Positions 51,362-61,232 are shown, numbered from the stretch's first letter. The stretch is DNA of 64,000 nucleotides from Halobium salinum (GCF_026586625.1 NZ_JAODIW010000005.1:1-64000), one strand, 5' to 3'. Translations and numbers: made by a program. Notes: generated by a model from the sequence alone, not told the origin.

Positions 51362-52979
51362 CGTCGTCCTGTGCCACTTGGGACCTCCCCGCCGCCCCGT
51401 CACTCCGGCTCGGCTTCCCGAAGATGTTCGTGCGGTCCTGTAGGAGGACGCCGCCGGTCTCGGCCTGGAACGTCCGGATGAGCCCGAGCATCGCGACGAG
51501 ACAGACCACGGCGAACGGTGCGCCGGTGATGATGGCCGCCGACTGGAGCGCGTTGACGCCGCCGACGACCATCAGGATGGACGCGACGGCACCCTGAAGC
51601 AGCGCCCAGAACACGCGGTTGATGGAAGAGGGGTGCTCCTTCCCGCCGGTCGTCATCATCGACACGGCGAGCGTCGAGGAGTCCGCCGAAGTGACGAAGA
51701 ACGTCGTCACGAGCATGAGGAACCCGAACAGGAGCAGGGGGCCGACGAGCGGGAGTTGGCCGAACAGCACGTAGCCGGAGACGGCTTCGCTGTACTCGGT
51801 GACGGGGCCGAGGATGTTCGCGGTCCCCGAGTTCTGCATGATGACGCCGGTGCCGCCGACGATGGCGAACCACGGAACCGTCGCCATCGAGGTCGCGCCG
51901 ATGCCGGCGAAGGCCACCTCGCGGACGCTCCGGCCGCGGGAGACGCGGGCGATGAACAGCCCGGCGAACGGCGACCACGCCAGCGGCCACAGCCAGTAGA
52001 ACACCGTCCACGCGTTGACCCACTTGTCGCCGGCCTGGGTGGCGGCCTGCGTGTAGAGGCTCATCTCGAAGAACTCGCCGACGAACCCGCCGACCGCCTG
52101 GGTACCGAGTTCGAGGATGCGGATGGTCGGCCCGAAGACGAGCGTCGCGACCATCAGCAAGAGAAAGAGCACCATGTTGAAGTTCGACAGCCGCCGGATA
52201 CCGCGGTCGACGCCGAGCACGAGCGAGACGGTGAAGATGACCGTCATCCCGGTGATGACGAGGATGGTGCCGATGTCGCCGAGCTGGATGCCCCACTGGA
52301 AGTCGAGACCGGTGATGAACTGGCTCCCGATGAACCCCAGCGACGTGGCGACCCCGCCGAGGGTCGCGAACACGGCGAGAATGTCGACGGCCTTCCCGAG
52401 GGGGCCGTCGACGTTGTCGGCGCCGAGAATCGGGGTCAACACCGCCGAAACGCGCAGCGGCGCGTCGTAGTTGTAGACGAAGTAGCCGATGGCGAGCCCC
52501 ATCACGGTGAAGCAGGACCACTGGGTCAGACTCCAGTGGAAGATGGAGTACTGGACGGCGACGGGCATCGCCGCCGCCGACTCCGCGGGCACGTCGTACA
52601 GCGGCGGCACCGAGGAGTAGTGAAACAGCGCCTCGGCGGGCCCCCAGAAGACGATGCCCGCCGCCAGTCCGGCGGAGTACATCATCGTGAAGTACGAGAA
52701 GTAGCTGTACTCCGGGTCGTCGTCGCCGAGTCTGAGCCGGCCCCACGGCCCGAAGATGACGAAGCCCAGAAAGAGGACGAACCCGAGCATCACGAGGAGG
52801 AAGAACCAGTTGAACTGCGCGAGAATCCACACCCGTACGCCGTCGACGGCGTTGTAGGCGGCGTCCGGGCTGAGTGCGAAAGCGGCGACGAACAACAGGG
52901 TGATGAGCGCCCCGGCTCCGAAGATGACCGGTTCGACCTCCTCGAGGAACTCGGAAATCGCCCCGTCCGAGGTGCTCAC
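51357..52979 (-). CDS. BCCT-family betaine/carnitine/choline-type transporter
   Basis: A 540-residue membrane protein with twelve helices. The BCCT tryptophan-rich helix-8 region is present: DKWVNAWTVFYWLWPLAWSP then FAGLFIARVSRGRSVREVAF. An early segment EYSYFSYFTMMYSAGLAAGI and FWGPAEALFHYSSVPPLYDV complete the signature. BCCT carriers import betaine, ectoine, choline or carnitine with Na+ or H+. Lying between two class III aminotransferases and near doeA, it probably supplies ectoine or a related solute. The C-terminal tail is short, so osmosensing may be limited. Confidence 0.93.
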   Translation of the reverse strand: MSTSDGAISEFLEEVEPVIFGAGALITLLFVAAFALSPDAAYNAVDGVRVWILAQFNWFFLLVMLGFVLFLGFVIFGPWGRLRLGDDDPEYSYFSYFTMMYSAGLAAGIVFWGPAEALFHYSSVPPLYDVPAESAAAMPVAVQYSIFHWSLTQWSCFTVMGLAIGYFVYNYDAPLRVSAVLTPILGADNVDGPLGKAVDILAVFATLGGVATSLGFIGSQFITGLDFQWGIQLGDIGTILVITGMTVIFTVSLVLGVDRGIRRLSNFNMVLFLLLMVATLVFGPTIRILELGTQAVGGFVGEFFEMSLYTQAATQAGDKWVNAWTVFYWLWPLAWSPFAGLFIARVSRGRSVREVAFAGIGATSMATVPWFAIVGGTGVIMQNSGTANILGPVTEYSEAVSGYVLFGQLPLVGPLLLFGFLMLVTTFFVTSADSSTLAVSMMTTGGKEHPSSINRVFWALLQGAVASILMVVGGVNALQSAAIITGAPFAVVCLVAMLGLIRTFQAETGGVLLQDRTNIFGKPSRSDGAAGRSQVAQDDD

Positions 52980-53168
52980 CGTCGCTCACCCCCGTCGTCA
53001 CGCGTGGCCGCGCCGGCCGCGACCCGGTCGCCCCCGTCGACGGCTCCCCGCCGCGTCTGCCGTCCGCCGCCCGCCGTCGGTCGACGGACGGACTGTACCC
53101 CGCTCCGGTCGTGTCGCCGGTCGTATGCTGTCGGTCGCATGGGAGTTCCCTCGGAACCGTGTGGTACG
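52980..53168. other. Leader or spacer before the BCCT gene
   Basis: GC-rich, no convincing gene. A 68-codon minus-strand frame overlaps the BCCT ATG by four bases but is rich in Arg and Gly and unlike a haloarchaeal protein. Confidence 0.35.
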
Positions 53169-53182
53169 GTGCCGTTCGGCAC
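53169..53182. promoter_or_regulatory. Palindrome upstream of the BCCT gene
   Basis: The perfect dyad gtgccg-tt-cggcac lies about 190 bases before the BCCT start and just downstream (in its direction) of a TATA-like tttatt near 53202. It could be an operator or the base of a leader hairpin. Confidence 0.3.
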
Positions 53183-53469
53183 GATAATCGGTGACGAACC
53201 GAATAAACGTTGTGGTCGCTCGAACCGGTCGAAACGGGAGCAGAGCCGCTACGGGCGCCGACCGCGGAGCCGACGCCTTCGGCCGGGGTACGCGACTGCG
53301 TCCACCTCGACAGGCACGTCGTCGGGCAGGCGCGACGCCTTGGCACAGACGCGGGCGGGTGGCTCCCCGTCAAACGCTCCGCCGTAGGCCCCGTTCACCC
53401 GGCCGTAGTCGTCGAGGTCGGTGAAAGGTGGTCGGTAGATGGGAGTCAGTGGAAGGTAGTCGCCCGTGG

Positions 53470-54852
53470 TCAGTCGGCGCGCTGTGTCGCAGTCGTCGCC
53501 GCCTCGATGGCGTCGACTATCACGTCGAGCGCCGTCTCGGCGAGTTCCTCGGTGAGCACGAGCGGTGGGAGCAGTCGAAGCACGTTGCCGTGGCGGCCGG
53601 CCTTCCAGACGAGCACGCCGTGTTCGAAACAGTAGTCCTGCACCGCGTCGGCGACGTCGTCGGCCGGGTTCCCCTCGGCGTCGACGAACTCACAGCCGAC
53701 GAACAACCCCCGACCGCGCACGTCGGCGACGTGCGGGTTCCCCTCGCCGGCTTCCCGTAGCCGGCCGCGGATGTACTCGCCGAGGTCGCGGGCGTGGGCG
53801 AGCAGGTCGTGCTCCTGGATGTACTCGATGGTGCGGGTGCCGGCGCGCATCGCGACGACGTGACCGCGGTAGGTGCCGGCGTGGTCGCCGGCGTCCCACG
53901 TGTCGAGGTCCTCGTGGTAGATCGTCGCCGACAGGGGGAAGCCGGTGCCGCCGAGCGCCTTCGCGGAGGTCATCACGTCGGGGGTGACACCCTCCCACTC
54001 GCTGGCCCACCACTGTCCGGAGCGACCCAGCCCGCTCTGAATCTCGTCGAAGACCAACGGTACGCCGTGGTCGTCCGCCACGTCCCTCAGTCCCTGCAGG
54101 AACCCTTTCGGGGGGACGACGACGCCGCCCTCGCCCTGGATGGGTTCGACGAAGATGCCCGCCGGGTTGGCGAGCCCCCCGTAGGGGTCCTCGAAGATGG
54201 CCTGCACCTCCTCGAGCGCGTGCTCGACGGCGGCCTCGGGCGACTTCCCCATCTCGACGGGGTTCGGATACGGCGCGTGGACCACGTCGGAGAGGAGGGG
54301 TGTATAGTTGCCCTTGAACTTCTTGTTGCCCGTGATGCTCATCGCGCCGCTGGTCGCGCCGTGGTAGGCGCCGCGGAAGGCGACCAGCCCCGAACCCTCG
54401 GTGTTGTACTTCGCGAGTTTGATGGACGCCTCGATGGCGTCGCTCCCGGTCGGGCCGCCGAAGACGACCCGGTTGTTCCCGGAGAGGTCCCCAGGTGCGA
54501 TTTCGTCGAGCTTCTCGATGAGTTCGATGCGTGCCTCGGTGGGGAAGTCGACGGTGTGGACGAGTTTGTCGGCCTGTTTGTGGACCGCGTCCAACACGTA
54601 GGGGTTGGCGTGGCCGACGTTCAACACGCCGATACCGGCGAACATGTCGATGTAGGTGTTGCCGTCGACGTCGCGGACGGTCGCCCCTTTGCCCTCTTCG
54701 AAGGCGACGGGGATATCCTCCGGGTAGGCGACCGCGCTGCTGTCGACCTCGCGCTGGCGCTCCAGCAGGCGCCGGGAGTTCGGTCCCGGGACCGTGTCCA
54801 CGTTCGGTGCGTCGTCGTAGTGGAGCTCCTGAATCGGCGGACCTGCGCCCAT
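53470..54852 (-). CDS. Class III aminotransferase, probable diaminobutyrate-2-oxoglutarate type (DoeD-like)
   Basis: A 460-residue PLP enzyme starting [20 protein letters not shown]; the start is fixed by a TATA-like box 23-32 bases upstream. Landmarks: [56 protein letters not shown] (the diaminobutyrate/EctB-like version of this loop), [20 protein letters not shown] and [18 protein letters not shown] with the PLP lysine. In ectoine catabolism DoeD converts diaminobutyrate to aspartate semialdehyde. A divergent neighbour encodes nothing; the adjacent IclR gene is on the same strand, upstream. Function as biosynthetic EctB is less likely, as no ectA or ectC is present. Confidence 0.85.
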   Translation of the reverse strand: MGAGPPIQELHYDDAPNVDTVPGPNSRRLLERQREVDSSAVAYPEDIPVAFEEGKGATVRDVDGNTYIDMFAGIGVLNVGHANPYVLDAVHKQADKLVHTVDFPTEARIELIEKLDEIAPGDLSGNNRVVFGGPTGSDAIEASIKLAKYNTEGSGLVAFRGAYHGATSGAMSITGNKKFKGNYTPLLSDVVHAPYPNPVEMGKSPEAAVEHALEEVQAIFEDPYGGLANPAGIFVEPIQGEGGVVVPPKGFLQGLRDVADDHGVPLVFDEIQSGLGRSGQWWASEWEGVTPDVMTSAKALGGTGFPLSATIYHEDLDTWDAGDHAGTYRGHVVAMRAGTRTIEYIQEHDLLAHARDLGEYIRGRLREAGEGNPHVADVRGRGLFVGCEFVDAEGNPADDVADAVQDYCFEHGVLVWKAGRHGNVLRLLPPLVLTEELAETALDVIVDAIEAATTATQRAD

Positions 54853-54874
54853 GGCCGCGACAACGTGTAACAGT

Positions 54875-54884
54875 GCTAAATAGC
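54875..54884 (-). promoter_or_regulatory. TATA-like box for the DoeD-like aminotransferase gene
   Basis: On the minus strand gctatttagc lies 23-32 bases before the ATG at 54852, an ideal haloarchaeal spacing for a leaderless transcript. Confidence 0.55.
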
Positions 54885-54958
54885 TTGCCCACGTCTCCCA
54901 CGGTGAGTGGACACGGTGCCCGTCGACCTGGAGTCCCCGCCCGAGTCGCCGACTTCGC

Positions 54959-55750
54959 TCACTCCCCCCGGTCTTCGGGGGTCCGGTACATCGCCGCGGC
55001 CTCCCGTTCGAAGCGGTCGACGGCCCGTTCGAGCAGTTCGACCTGAGCCGCCCGCGTCTCGTCGTCCACGAGGTACGCGGGGCCGCTGAGGTTCAGCGAA
55101 CCGTACACCTCCCCGCGAGGCGAGCGCACGGCCTTGCCGACGGCCCAGAACCCCTCTATCGCCTCGCCGTCGTTCTCGGCGAACCCCTGCTCGCGGACCC
55201 GCTCGAGCTCCGCGAACAGCGCCTCCTCGGTCGTGATGGAGCGCTCGGTCGGGGCGGGGAGCCCCCAGCGGTCGAGTATCTTCCGCACGCGCTCTTCGTC
55301 GTAGTGAGCGAGGATGGCCTTCCCGGACGCGGTCGTGTGAACGTGAAACGGGCTGCCGTCGACGAGAAAGCGCGGGGAGTTCGCGAATTCGAGGTCGCCG
55401 TACAGCGAGATGACCCGGCCGTGCTCCTCGACGGCGAAGTCGGCGTCCATCGTCGACTCGTTGGCGAGCCACGCCACCGCCTCCTCGGCGACCCGGTGGT
55501 ACTCCTTGCGCGTCCGGACGTAGTCCCCTAGGTGACAGAACTTCGCACCGAGGTGGTACCGGTTGTCCTCGTTGACGACGTACCCGTACGCGGCGAGCGT
55601 GTGGAGGTGGCTGTGGACGGTGCTCTTGGCCAACCCCGTCGCCTCGACGAGTTCGCGCAGGCTCGCGCCGCCGAGTTCGAGGATGTGCTCGACGATACGA
55701 AGCGACGCCGCGGTCGTCTGTAGCACCTGTTCCCCGTCCGGCTGTGTCAT
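54959..55750 (-). CDS. IclR-family transcriptional regulator
   Basis: A 263-residue protein from [20 protein letters not shown]; the frame is open much further upstream but that part is unlike the family. The N-terminal winged helix is [20 protein letters not shown] then [20 protein letters not shown] (residues about 26-65). The effector domain has the family [20 protein letters not shown] and [20 protein letters not shown]. IclR proteins bind small catabolic metabolites. Placed directly upstream of the DoeD-like gene and in the ectoine-type block, it probably controls that block. A dyad around its own TATA suggests autoregulation. Confidence 0.88.
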   Translation of the reverse strand: MTQPDGEQVLQTTAASLRIVEHILELGGASLRELVEATGLAKSTVHSHLHTLAAYGYVVNEDNRYHLGAKFCHLGDYVRTRKEYHRVAEEAVAWLANESTMDADFAVEEHGRVISLYGDLEFANSPRFLVDGSPFHVHTTASGKAILAHYDEERVRKILDRWGLPAPTERSITTEEALFAELERVREQGFAENDGEAIEGFWAVGKAVRSPRGEVYGSLNLSGPAYLVDDETRAAQVELLERAVDRFEREAAAMYRTPEDRGE

Positions 55751-55760
55751 GTCCACACAT

Positions 55761-55786
55761 CGAACGGCCGCCCCTAAATGCGTTCG
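55761..55786. promoter_or_regulatory. Candidate operator around the IclR promoter
   Basis: Inverted arms cgaacg (55761-55766) and cgttcg (55781-55786) flank the minus-strand TATA-like box catttagg, which lies about 25 bases before the IclR start. The symmetry suits binding by a dimeric regulator. Confidence 0.35.
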
Positions 55787-56406
55787 TGCCTCACGGTGAG
55801 CCGGTGCCGACCGACCCGTCCTGTGCCGGGTGGCCGCGCGATAGAGAGGAACAACGTAAGGGAGCCGACTGAGCAACGTATCGACCAGTTTGTACAGTGA
55901 CAACTCGTTCGTGGGAGGCGAACGTTCTTGTACTCGGTCCGACGCCTCGTCCCGGTCGGTACCGTGATTCGTCGCTCCGATTCCGTGTGACTCCGTGTCA
56001 TTGTCCGTCGAGTCGTCCCTTCTGTCCTTTTCTTGTATAACTGTTCGGCTCCCAGGAACCGAGTCAGAGCTGTAGCGAGTCGAGTCGCCCAAATCAGGTG
56101 AGCGAAGACATTATGGACGGGGTATTCATCTGTCGTTCGGCAGAGCCGGACTGCCAAGTGGGGGTGTCGAGAGGCGGAGAGCGTGGCGACGAGCGTCGGC
56201 AGGGTGGACGGTCGTGACGGCTGCGCCCGGACGGGTTGACCCGACTACCGGTGTCTGACGAGACGGTCGGCGTGCGGACGGGAGAGGGTCGTTCGAGTGT
56301 GTCGTCGCCGTCCGAGTCACTCGCCGGTCGTCGCGAGTATCGGTCGCGACTCCACGGTCCAGCCGTGAGACGCAGATTCATCGTGCGTGGGCCCGTACGG
56401 TCGGCA
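55787..56406. other. Spacer without recognised gene
   Basis: Over 600 bases between divergent genes. Open frames here are polar, serine- and arginine-rich and overlap on both strands. Nothing is called. Confidence 0.45.
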
Positions 56407-56778
56407 ATGACCCCGCGAGTAACGGAGGAGTGGAATCGGTGGCTGCCGACGCTCGTCGCCGCCCTCCTGCTCTTTGTCGGTACCGTCGTCCCGCTCCCCC
56501 GGCGACAGAACGCGTCATTCGGCCCCCTCGGTCCGGACAAACTCGGTCACGCCGTCGGTCACTTCGGCCTGACGGCCGTGTTCCTCCGCGCGCTCGGCGA
56601 GGGGCGCCCGGACGGTCGGTCGGCACTGGCCGCGGTCCTGCTCTCGCTGTGCTTCGGGACCTGCACCGAGCTGTTACAGGAGGCAGTCCCGGGGAGAGGG
56701 TTCGAACGTGCGGACGTTTTCGCGGGCGTCGTCGGCTCTCTCCTCGGCGTCCTCCTCGCGACCGGATGCTCGGAGTGA
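56407..56778 (+). CDS. VanZ-like family membrane protein
   Basis: A 123-residue protein from MTPRVTEEWNRWLPTLVAAL; longer starts add an arginine-rich stretch. Four hydrophobic segments follow the VanZ plan: helix 1 (WLPTLVAALLLFVGTVVPL), then the family motif GPDKLGHAVGHFGLTAVFLR, a helix AALAAVLLSLCFGTCTELLQ with the conserved E-L-L/Q, and GRGFERADVFAGVVGSLLGV, the conserved R-x-x-D-x-x-x-N/G-x-x-G block. Function unknown beyond teicoplanin resistance of one bacterial member. Confidence 0.85.
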   Translation: MTPRVTEEWNRWLPTLVAALLLFVGTVVPLPRRQNASFGPLGPDKLGHAVGHFGLTAVFLRALGEGRPDGRSALAAVLLSLCFGTCTELLQEAVPGRGFERADVFAGVVGSLLGVLLATGCSE

Positions 56779-57195
56779 GTTCGGTGTCCCGGCTTCGTGC
56801 GAGAGTTCTATTCGGCCGAATCCGTCGATGACGCCGGCAGGTGGCGGCGCTCGCCCCCCACTCGTGTAGAGTGAGCACACCGCTCCCGTCGCGCCCGCAT
56901 CCGTCGCGTGTCCCGGAGCGGCCAGCTCCGGCGCGTCGCCGTGGTTCTCGCGTGCTGACGTACCGTCTCGCCAGCGTGCTCGTGTGGAATCGTTCTACGA
57001 CTCCCAACACGTTCGGAACGTTCTGCGGGTTCGGTGGTCCGTACAATCACGACTCGCGGGCCGAGGTCTCGACTGAGCCGGCCACGGGGTCGAACACCGG
57101 TCCGCGGGGGCCAGCCGCGACCGGGAACGAGGACCCACCGGTGAGCGACGACGGAACCGGGAGCTACTTGAGTTCGCATCCCCATCGTCGACATC
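56779..57195. other. Spacer without recognised gene
   Basis: About 400 bases of GC-rich sequence with no supportable gene. The overlapping minus-strand frames are arginine-rich shadows. Confidence 0.45.
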
Positions 57196-57819
57196 ATGAC
57201 CGACAGCGACTCGGCGGACCCCCCGAGCCGTACCAAAGTGGGTCGGCTGATCGGAGAGTACGGCCTCGACGGCATCGGCGAGGAGTTCGAGCGCCGCTGG
57301 ACGGGGCAGTCGGGCGAACGCGACAGCCTCCGGACCCTCGCGGACGCGTTCAACGAGCGCCTGCTCGAACGGGCGATGCGCGACGCCGGGATGGACCCCC
57401 TCGAGGGCGAGGTGGAGAACGTCTACCGTCTGCTCACCGACGAGGACGTGAGCCGAGGGGTCGAGACCGAGGTGACGGCCCGGCTCGAGGGGGAAGGAGT
57501 CGACGTGGAGCGTCTCATGACGGACTTCGTCACCTACCAGGCGATTCGGACCTTCCTCAAGGACGTCCGCGGCGCGGAGTACGAGGCGGACGACGGCGAC
57601 AGCGTCGAACGCGCTCGGTCGAGTTTCGCCCGTCTCGTGGGGCGTACGACTGCGGTGGTCGAACAGAAACTGACGCAGCTCCGTTCGTCCGACGAACTCA
57701 CGCTCGGGTCGTTCCGGGTCCGGACGGCCATCACCGTCTACTGTGAGGACTGCGAGACCCAGTACGAGGTCGATGCGCTCCTGAACGCCGGGGGCTGTGA
57801 GTGTGAGTCGGGTGACTAA
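57196..57819 (+). CDS. rdfA: Rod-determining factor RdfA
   Basis: A 207-residue protein with the RdfA pattern: the opening SRTKVGRLIGEYGLDGIGEE then FERRWTGQSGERDSLRTLAD, a central NVYRLLTDEDVSRGVETEVT segment, KDVRGAEYEA, and a C-terminus with four cysteines (YCEDCETQYEV and GGCECESGD) that may bind zinc. RdfA was described in Haloferax as required for rod cell shape. It is followed 145 bases later on the same strand by the SMC-related gene, an arrangement typical of haloarchaea and suggesting a joint role in cell shape or division. Confidence 0.88.
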   Translation: MTDSDSADPPSRTKVGRLIGEYGLDGIGEEFERRWTGQSGERDSLRTLADAFNERLLERAMRDAGMDPLEGEVENVYRLLTDEDVSRGVETEVTARLEGEGVDVERLMTDFVTYQAIRTFLKDVRGAEYEADDGDSVERARSSFARLVGRTTAVVEQKLTQLRSSDELTLGSFRVRTAITVYCEDCETQYEVDALLNAGGCECESGD

Positions 57820-57964
57820 CGTTGTTAGTGGTGTTATTTTGACCGGCCGCTCGAACCCGAAAACCGCCCGACTGCGGCTCCGTCCCGCTGATTTGGTTCG
57901 AGCGCTCGCTGACCGACGCGCCCAGCAGTAGAATTAACTATCCCCAACCCCCAGTTGGCTATAC

Positions 57965-59905
57965 ATGAGTACGGAAGAGCTTTCGAAAGGGAGCGTGACG
58001 GTTCACGCCCGAAACGTGGGTGGTATCTCCGAGGCGGAGGTCAGCTTCGAGCCCGGCGTGACCATCCTCGCCGGGCGAAACGCGACCAACCGAACGTCGT
58101 TGCTGCAGGCGATCATGCTCGGTCTCGGGAGCGACCGGGCGTCGTTGAAGGGTGACGCGGACGAAGGGGAGGTGGAACTCGTCGTCGACGACGAGCGGTA
58201 CACGCGGACGCTCAGCCGGACGGGCGGTGGCGTCGCCCTCGGCGGCGACCCCTATCTCGACGACCCCGAGGTCGCCGACCTGTTCGCGTTCCTGTTGGAG
58301 GAGAACGAGGCACGACGCGCGGTCGCCCGGGGCGAGGACCTCCGCGAAATCATCATGCGCCCCATCGACACGGACGCCATCAGGGCGGAGATCGACGAAC
58401 TCGAACGCGAGCGGCGGGAGATCGACGACGACCTGGAGGAGCTCGAGGAGGTCGAACGCCGACTCCCGGAGCTCGAGTCGCAGCGGTCGAGCCTCGAATC
58501 GGAGATCGAGGAGCGGCGTGCGGAACTCGAGACCGCCGAGTCCGAACTGGAGGACCTCGACGCGACGGTCGAGGAGTCCCGCCAGGAGCGAGACGAGTTG
58601 GAGGCGAAACTCGACGAACTCCGGGAGACTCGCTCCGAACTCGACCGCATACGCCGGCGCATCGAGACGGAGGCGGGCAGTATCGAGTCGCTCACCGAGG
58701 AGCGCGAGGAAGTGGAGGCCGAACTCGACTCGATGCCGGCCGAAACCGACGTCGACGTCGACGACGTCGAGCGCGAGATCGACCGGCTCCGCGAGCGAAA
58801 GCGGACGCTCGACGGCGTCGTCACCGAACTCCAGAACGTCGTCCAGTTCAACGAGGAGATGCTCGAGGGGGACCGCACCGACGTGCGCTCGGCGCTGGAC
58901 GTCGACGACGACGGCGCCGTCACCGACCAGCTCATCGAGGACCAGACGGTGTGCTGGACCTGCGGCAGCGAGGTCGAGAAGGAGCAGATCGAGCGCACCC
59001 TCGACCGGCTGAAAGGGTTCAGAAAGGAGAAGCTCGAATCCATCCGAACGACGGAGGACCGCCTCTCCGAGCTTCGCGAGGAGCTCCAGTCGGCGAACGC
59101 CGAGCGCGAGCGACGGGCCGAGCTACGCTCGAAGCTGGACCGCACCGAGAGCGAACTCGACTCCCGCCGCGAGCGCCGGGAGGAGCTCCGAGCGGAGCGC
59201 GAGGACGTGGAAGCCGAGCTCGAGCGGTTGGAGGGCGAGGTCGACCAGCTGGAGGACGACGAGTTCGGCGAGATTCTCGACAAACACAAGGAAGCAAACG
59301 AGATAGAGTTCGCGGTCGGCCGACTCCAGAGCGACCTCGACGACGTAGTCGACGAGATCGAGGAACTCGAGGGGCGCCTCGCGGACCGCGAGGCCCTCGA
59401 AGCGGAGCGCGAGGAGGTCTCGGACGCGCTGACCGACGCGCGGACCCGCATCGACCAGATCGAAGAGCAGGCCGTCGCCGAGTTCAACACCCACATCGAG
59501 ACCGTCCTCGACATTCTCGAGTACGACAACCTCGACCGAGTGTGGATCGAACGCGTCGAGCGGACGGTGCGGGAGGGCCGCCGGAACGTCGAGCGCACGC
59601 AGTTCGAACTGCACATCGTTCGGACGAACGAGGCCGGGACGGCGTACGAGGACACCGTCGACCACCTCAGCGAGTCCGAGCGCGAGGTGACCGGGCTCGT
59701 GTTCGCGCTGGCCGGCTACCTCGTCCACGAGGTGTACGAGACGCTCCCGTTCATCGTCCTCGACTCCCTCGAGGCGATCGACTCCGACCGCATCGCCAAA
59801 CTGGTGGACTACTTCAGCGACTACGCCGACTACTCGGTCGTCGCGCTGCTCCCCGAGGACGAGCAGGCGCTCGACGACGACTACCGGCGCGTCAGCGGCA
59901 TCTGA
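57965..59905 (+). CDS. Archaea-specific SMC-related protein (Rad50/SMC-like ATPase fold)
   Basis: A 646-residue protein. The N-terminal half-domain has an atypical Walker A, LAGRNATNRTSLL at residues about 36-48, where the usual G-K-S/T is N-R-T. Two acidic coiled-coil arms (residues about 130-310 and 345-530) flank a hinge with a Rad50-type zinc-hook CWTCGSEV near residue 330. The C-terminal half has a signature-like HLSESEREVTGLVFALAGYL near 568 and a Walker B-like PFIVLDSLEAIDSDRIAKLV near 595. The fold is that of SMC/Rad50, but the missing lysine suggests altered or absent ATP hydrolysis. Placed after rdfA, it probably works with it. Confidence 0.88.
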   Translation: MSTEELSKGSVTVHARNVGGISEAEVSFEPGVTILAGRNATNRTSLLQAIMLGLGSDRASLKGDADEGEVELVVDDERYTRTLSRTGGGVALGGDPYLDDPEVADLFAFLLEENEARRAVARGEDLREIIMRPIDTDAIRAEIDELERERREIDDDLEELEEVERRLPELESQRSSLESEIEERRAELETAESELEDLDATVEESRQERDELEAKLDELRETRSELDRIRRRIETEAGSIESLTEEREEVEAELDSMPAETDVDVDDVEREIDRLRERKRTLDGVVTELQNVVQFNEEMLEGDRTDVRSALDVDDDGAVTDQLIEDQTVCWTCGSEVEKEQIERTLDRLKGFRKEKLESIRTTEDRLSELREELQSANAERERRAELRSKLDRTESELDSRRERREELRAEREDVEAELERLEGEVDQLEDDEFGEILDKHKEANEIEFAVGRLQSDLDDVVDEIEELEGRLADREALEAEREEVSDALTDARTRIDQIEEQAVAEFNTHIETVLDILEYDNLDRVWIERVERTVREGRRNVERTQFELHIVRTNEAGTAYEDTVDHLSESEREVTGLVFALAGYLVHEVYETLPFIVLDSLEAIDSDRIAKLVDYFSDYADYSVVALLPEDEQALDDDYRRVSGI

Positions 59906-60201
59906 GCGGGGGGCCGCTGAGGCCCCGTTTTCGCCCCGGACTGGCGTTTCTCGACCCGCTCTTGCCCTCTCTTGCCGACCCCGGCAGGCGGAATCGGCCC
60001 CGACGTCGGACCACCGCCACCCGGAGGCGACAGCGACGGGTGACGTCGGGGCGAGCTACCGTTCGAGTGAACCGAACGTCGTTTTGCATCGTCTCTGGCG
60101 ACCGAACGACGATGCGTCTCGGCCAGGCCGTCCGGGGACGGACGGTCGGGGCCTCAAAAAGCGCGAAAAGTCGGGCCGAGCGGTCCGGTTTCCGCTCGAA
60201 G
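59906..60201. other. Spacer between convergent genes
   Basis: The end gggggccgctgaggcccc just after the SMC stop (about 59909-59925) can fold into a GC-rich hairpin and may terminate transcription. No gene is recognised in the rest. Confidence 0.4.
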
Positions 60202-60966
60202 CTACGAGTACGACATGTTGAGTTCGATCACGTTGGCGGCGCTCATCACGAGTTCGGGAACTTCGGTCTCCAGCCGTTCGCCCTTCATGCGGCTCGAGGG
60301 GCCCGAGACGCTGACGGCGCCGACGGCGACGTCGTCGTCGTCGGTGACCGGGGCGGCGATACAGCGCAGTCCCGAGAGGCGCTCACCGTGGTCGATGGCG
60401 TACCCGCGCTCGCGAATCGCCGCCAGGTCCTCTTCGAGCGTGTCGCGGTCGGTGACCGTCGTCTCGGTTCGCGGTTCGAGTCCCCGCCGGTCGAGAATCT
60501 CGGAGACGCGCTCCTCCGGCATGTGTGCGAGCATCGCCTTGCCGAGGCCCGTACAGTGGAGGTGAACGCGCATCCCGGCGTAGGTGTCGACGCGCACCGC
60601 CTGGTCGCCCCGGGCACGGCAGAGGTAGACGCCGAGACCGTGCTCCTCGACGAGGAGGTTCGCCAGTTCCCCGGTCTGCTCGGCCAGCGCCTCCACCTCC
60701 GGCCGCGCGACGTCGTATATCTTCATCCGGTTGCGGGTGTGCTCGCCGAACTCCAGGAACTGCAGTCCGACGCGGTACGTCGTCCCGTGCTTGACGACGT
60801 ACTCGTTCTCCCGCAGGGTGACGAGGTGGTTGTGAGCGGTGCTCTTCGGGATGTCGAGTCGCGTGGCGAGCTCGGTGACCCCCGCCCCATCGAGCTCCTT
60901 CAGCATCTCCAGGATGCGGAAGGTGGTCTCGGTCGCGTCGATGGTGACGTCGTGTTTCGTTGCCAT
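60202..60966 (-). CDS. IclR-family transcriptional regulator
   Basis: A 254-residue protein from MATKHDVTIDATETTFRILE; twelve upstream codons are less likely. The winged helix spans about residues 12-62 with GAGVTELATRLDIPKSTAHN and HLVTLRENEYVVKHGTTYRV. The effector domain includes DTYAGMRVHLHCTGLGKAML and SGLRCIAAPVTDDDDVAVGA, the typical ligand pocket pieces. It is next to the PdxA2/DUF1537 pair on the same strand and is the likely regulator of that pathway, binding a sugar-acid metabolite. Confidence 0.9.
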   Translation of the reverse strand: MATKHDVTIDATETTFRILEMLKELDGAGVTELATRLDIPKSTAHNHLVTLRENEYVVKHGTTYRVGLQFLEFGEHTRNRMKIYDVARPEVEALAEQTGELANLLVEEHGLGVYLCRARGDQAVRVDTYAGMRVHLHCTGLGKAMLAHMPEERVSEILDRRGLEPRTETTVTDRDTLEEDLAAIRERGYAIDHGERLSGLRCIAAPVTDDDDVAVGAVSVSGPSSRMKGERLETEVPELVMSAANVIELNMSYS

Positions 60967-61008
60967 GGTTGAAACACCCATGCACACGGAGCTACAAAAC
61001 ACTTGTTC

Positions 61009-61022
61009 CGTTCTACTGAACG
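61009..61022. promoter_or_regulatory. Candidate IclR operator
   Basis: The perfect dyad cgttc-tact-gaacg lies 43-56 bases upstream of the IclR start, inside a longer gttc/gaac symmetry beginning at about 61005. Position and symmetry suggest binding by the adjacent IclR regulator. Confidence 0.4.
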
Positions 61023-61232
61023 TATTACGGGAAGCGCATGATTTAACACGGCCGACGCATCCCTTTCAGACGGAGCGAGTGGCACGTATCCGGCCAGTTC
61101 GGTCGCCGTCTCGGAGGCCAGCCGTTCGAGCGACGTGTTCGGTCGGTGTGAACGGGAGTTCTCGGAGCGACGACTGCTCGGCGGGGGGCGCGAGAACGTG
61201 GTCGGCCGGGAAGTCGGAGTGGGACGGCGCCG

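Noticed and set aside
52976-53182. 68-codon frame ending in an ATGA overlap with the BCCT start
   Set aside because: The overlap looks like coupling, but the peptide is Arg/Gly-rich and unlike any haloarchaeal protein; probably chance in GC-rich DNA.
51400-53373. 657-codon minus-strand frame over the BCCT gene
   Set aside because: It is an alternate frame of the transporter, almost wholly Arg/Gly/His-rich, with no protein family pattern.
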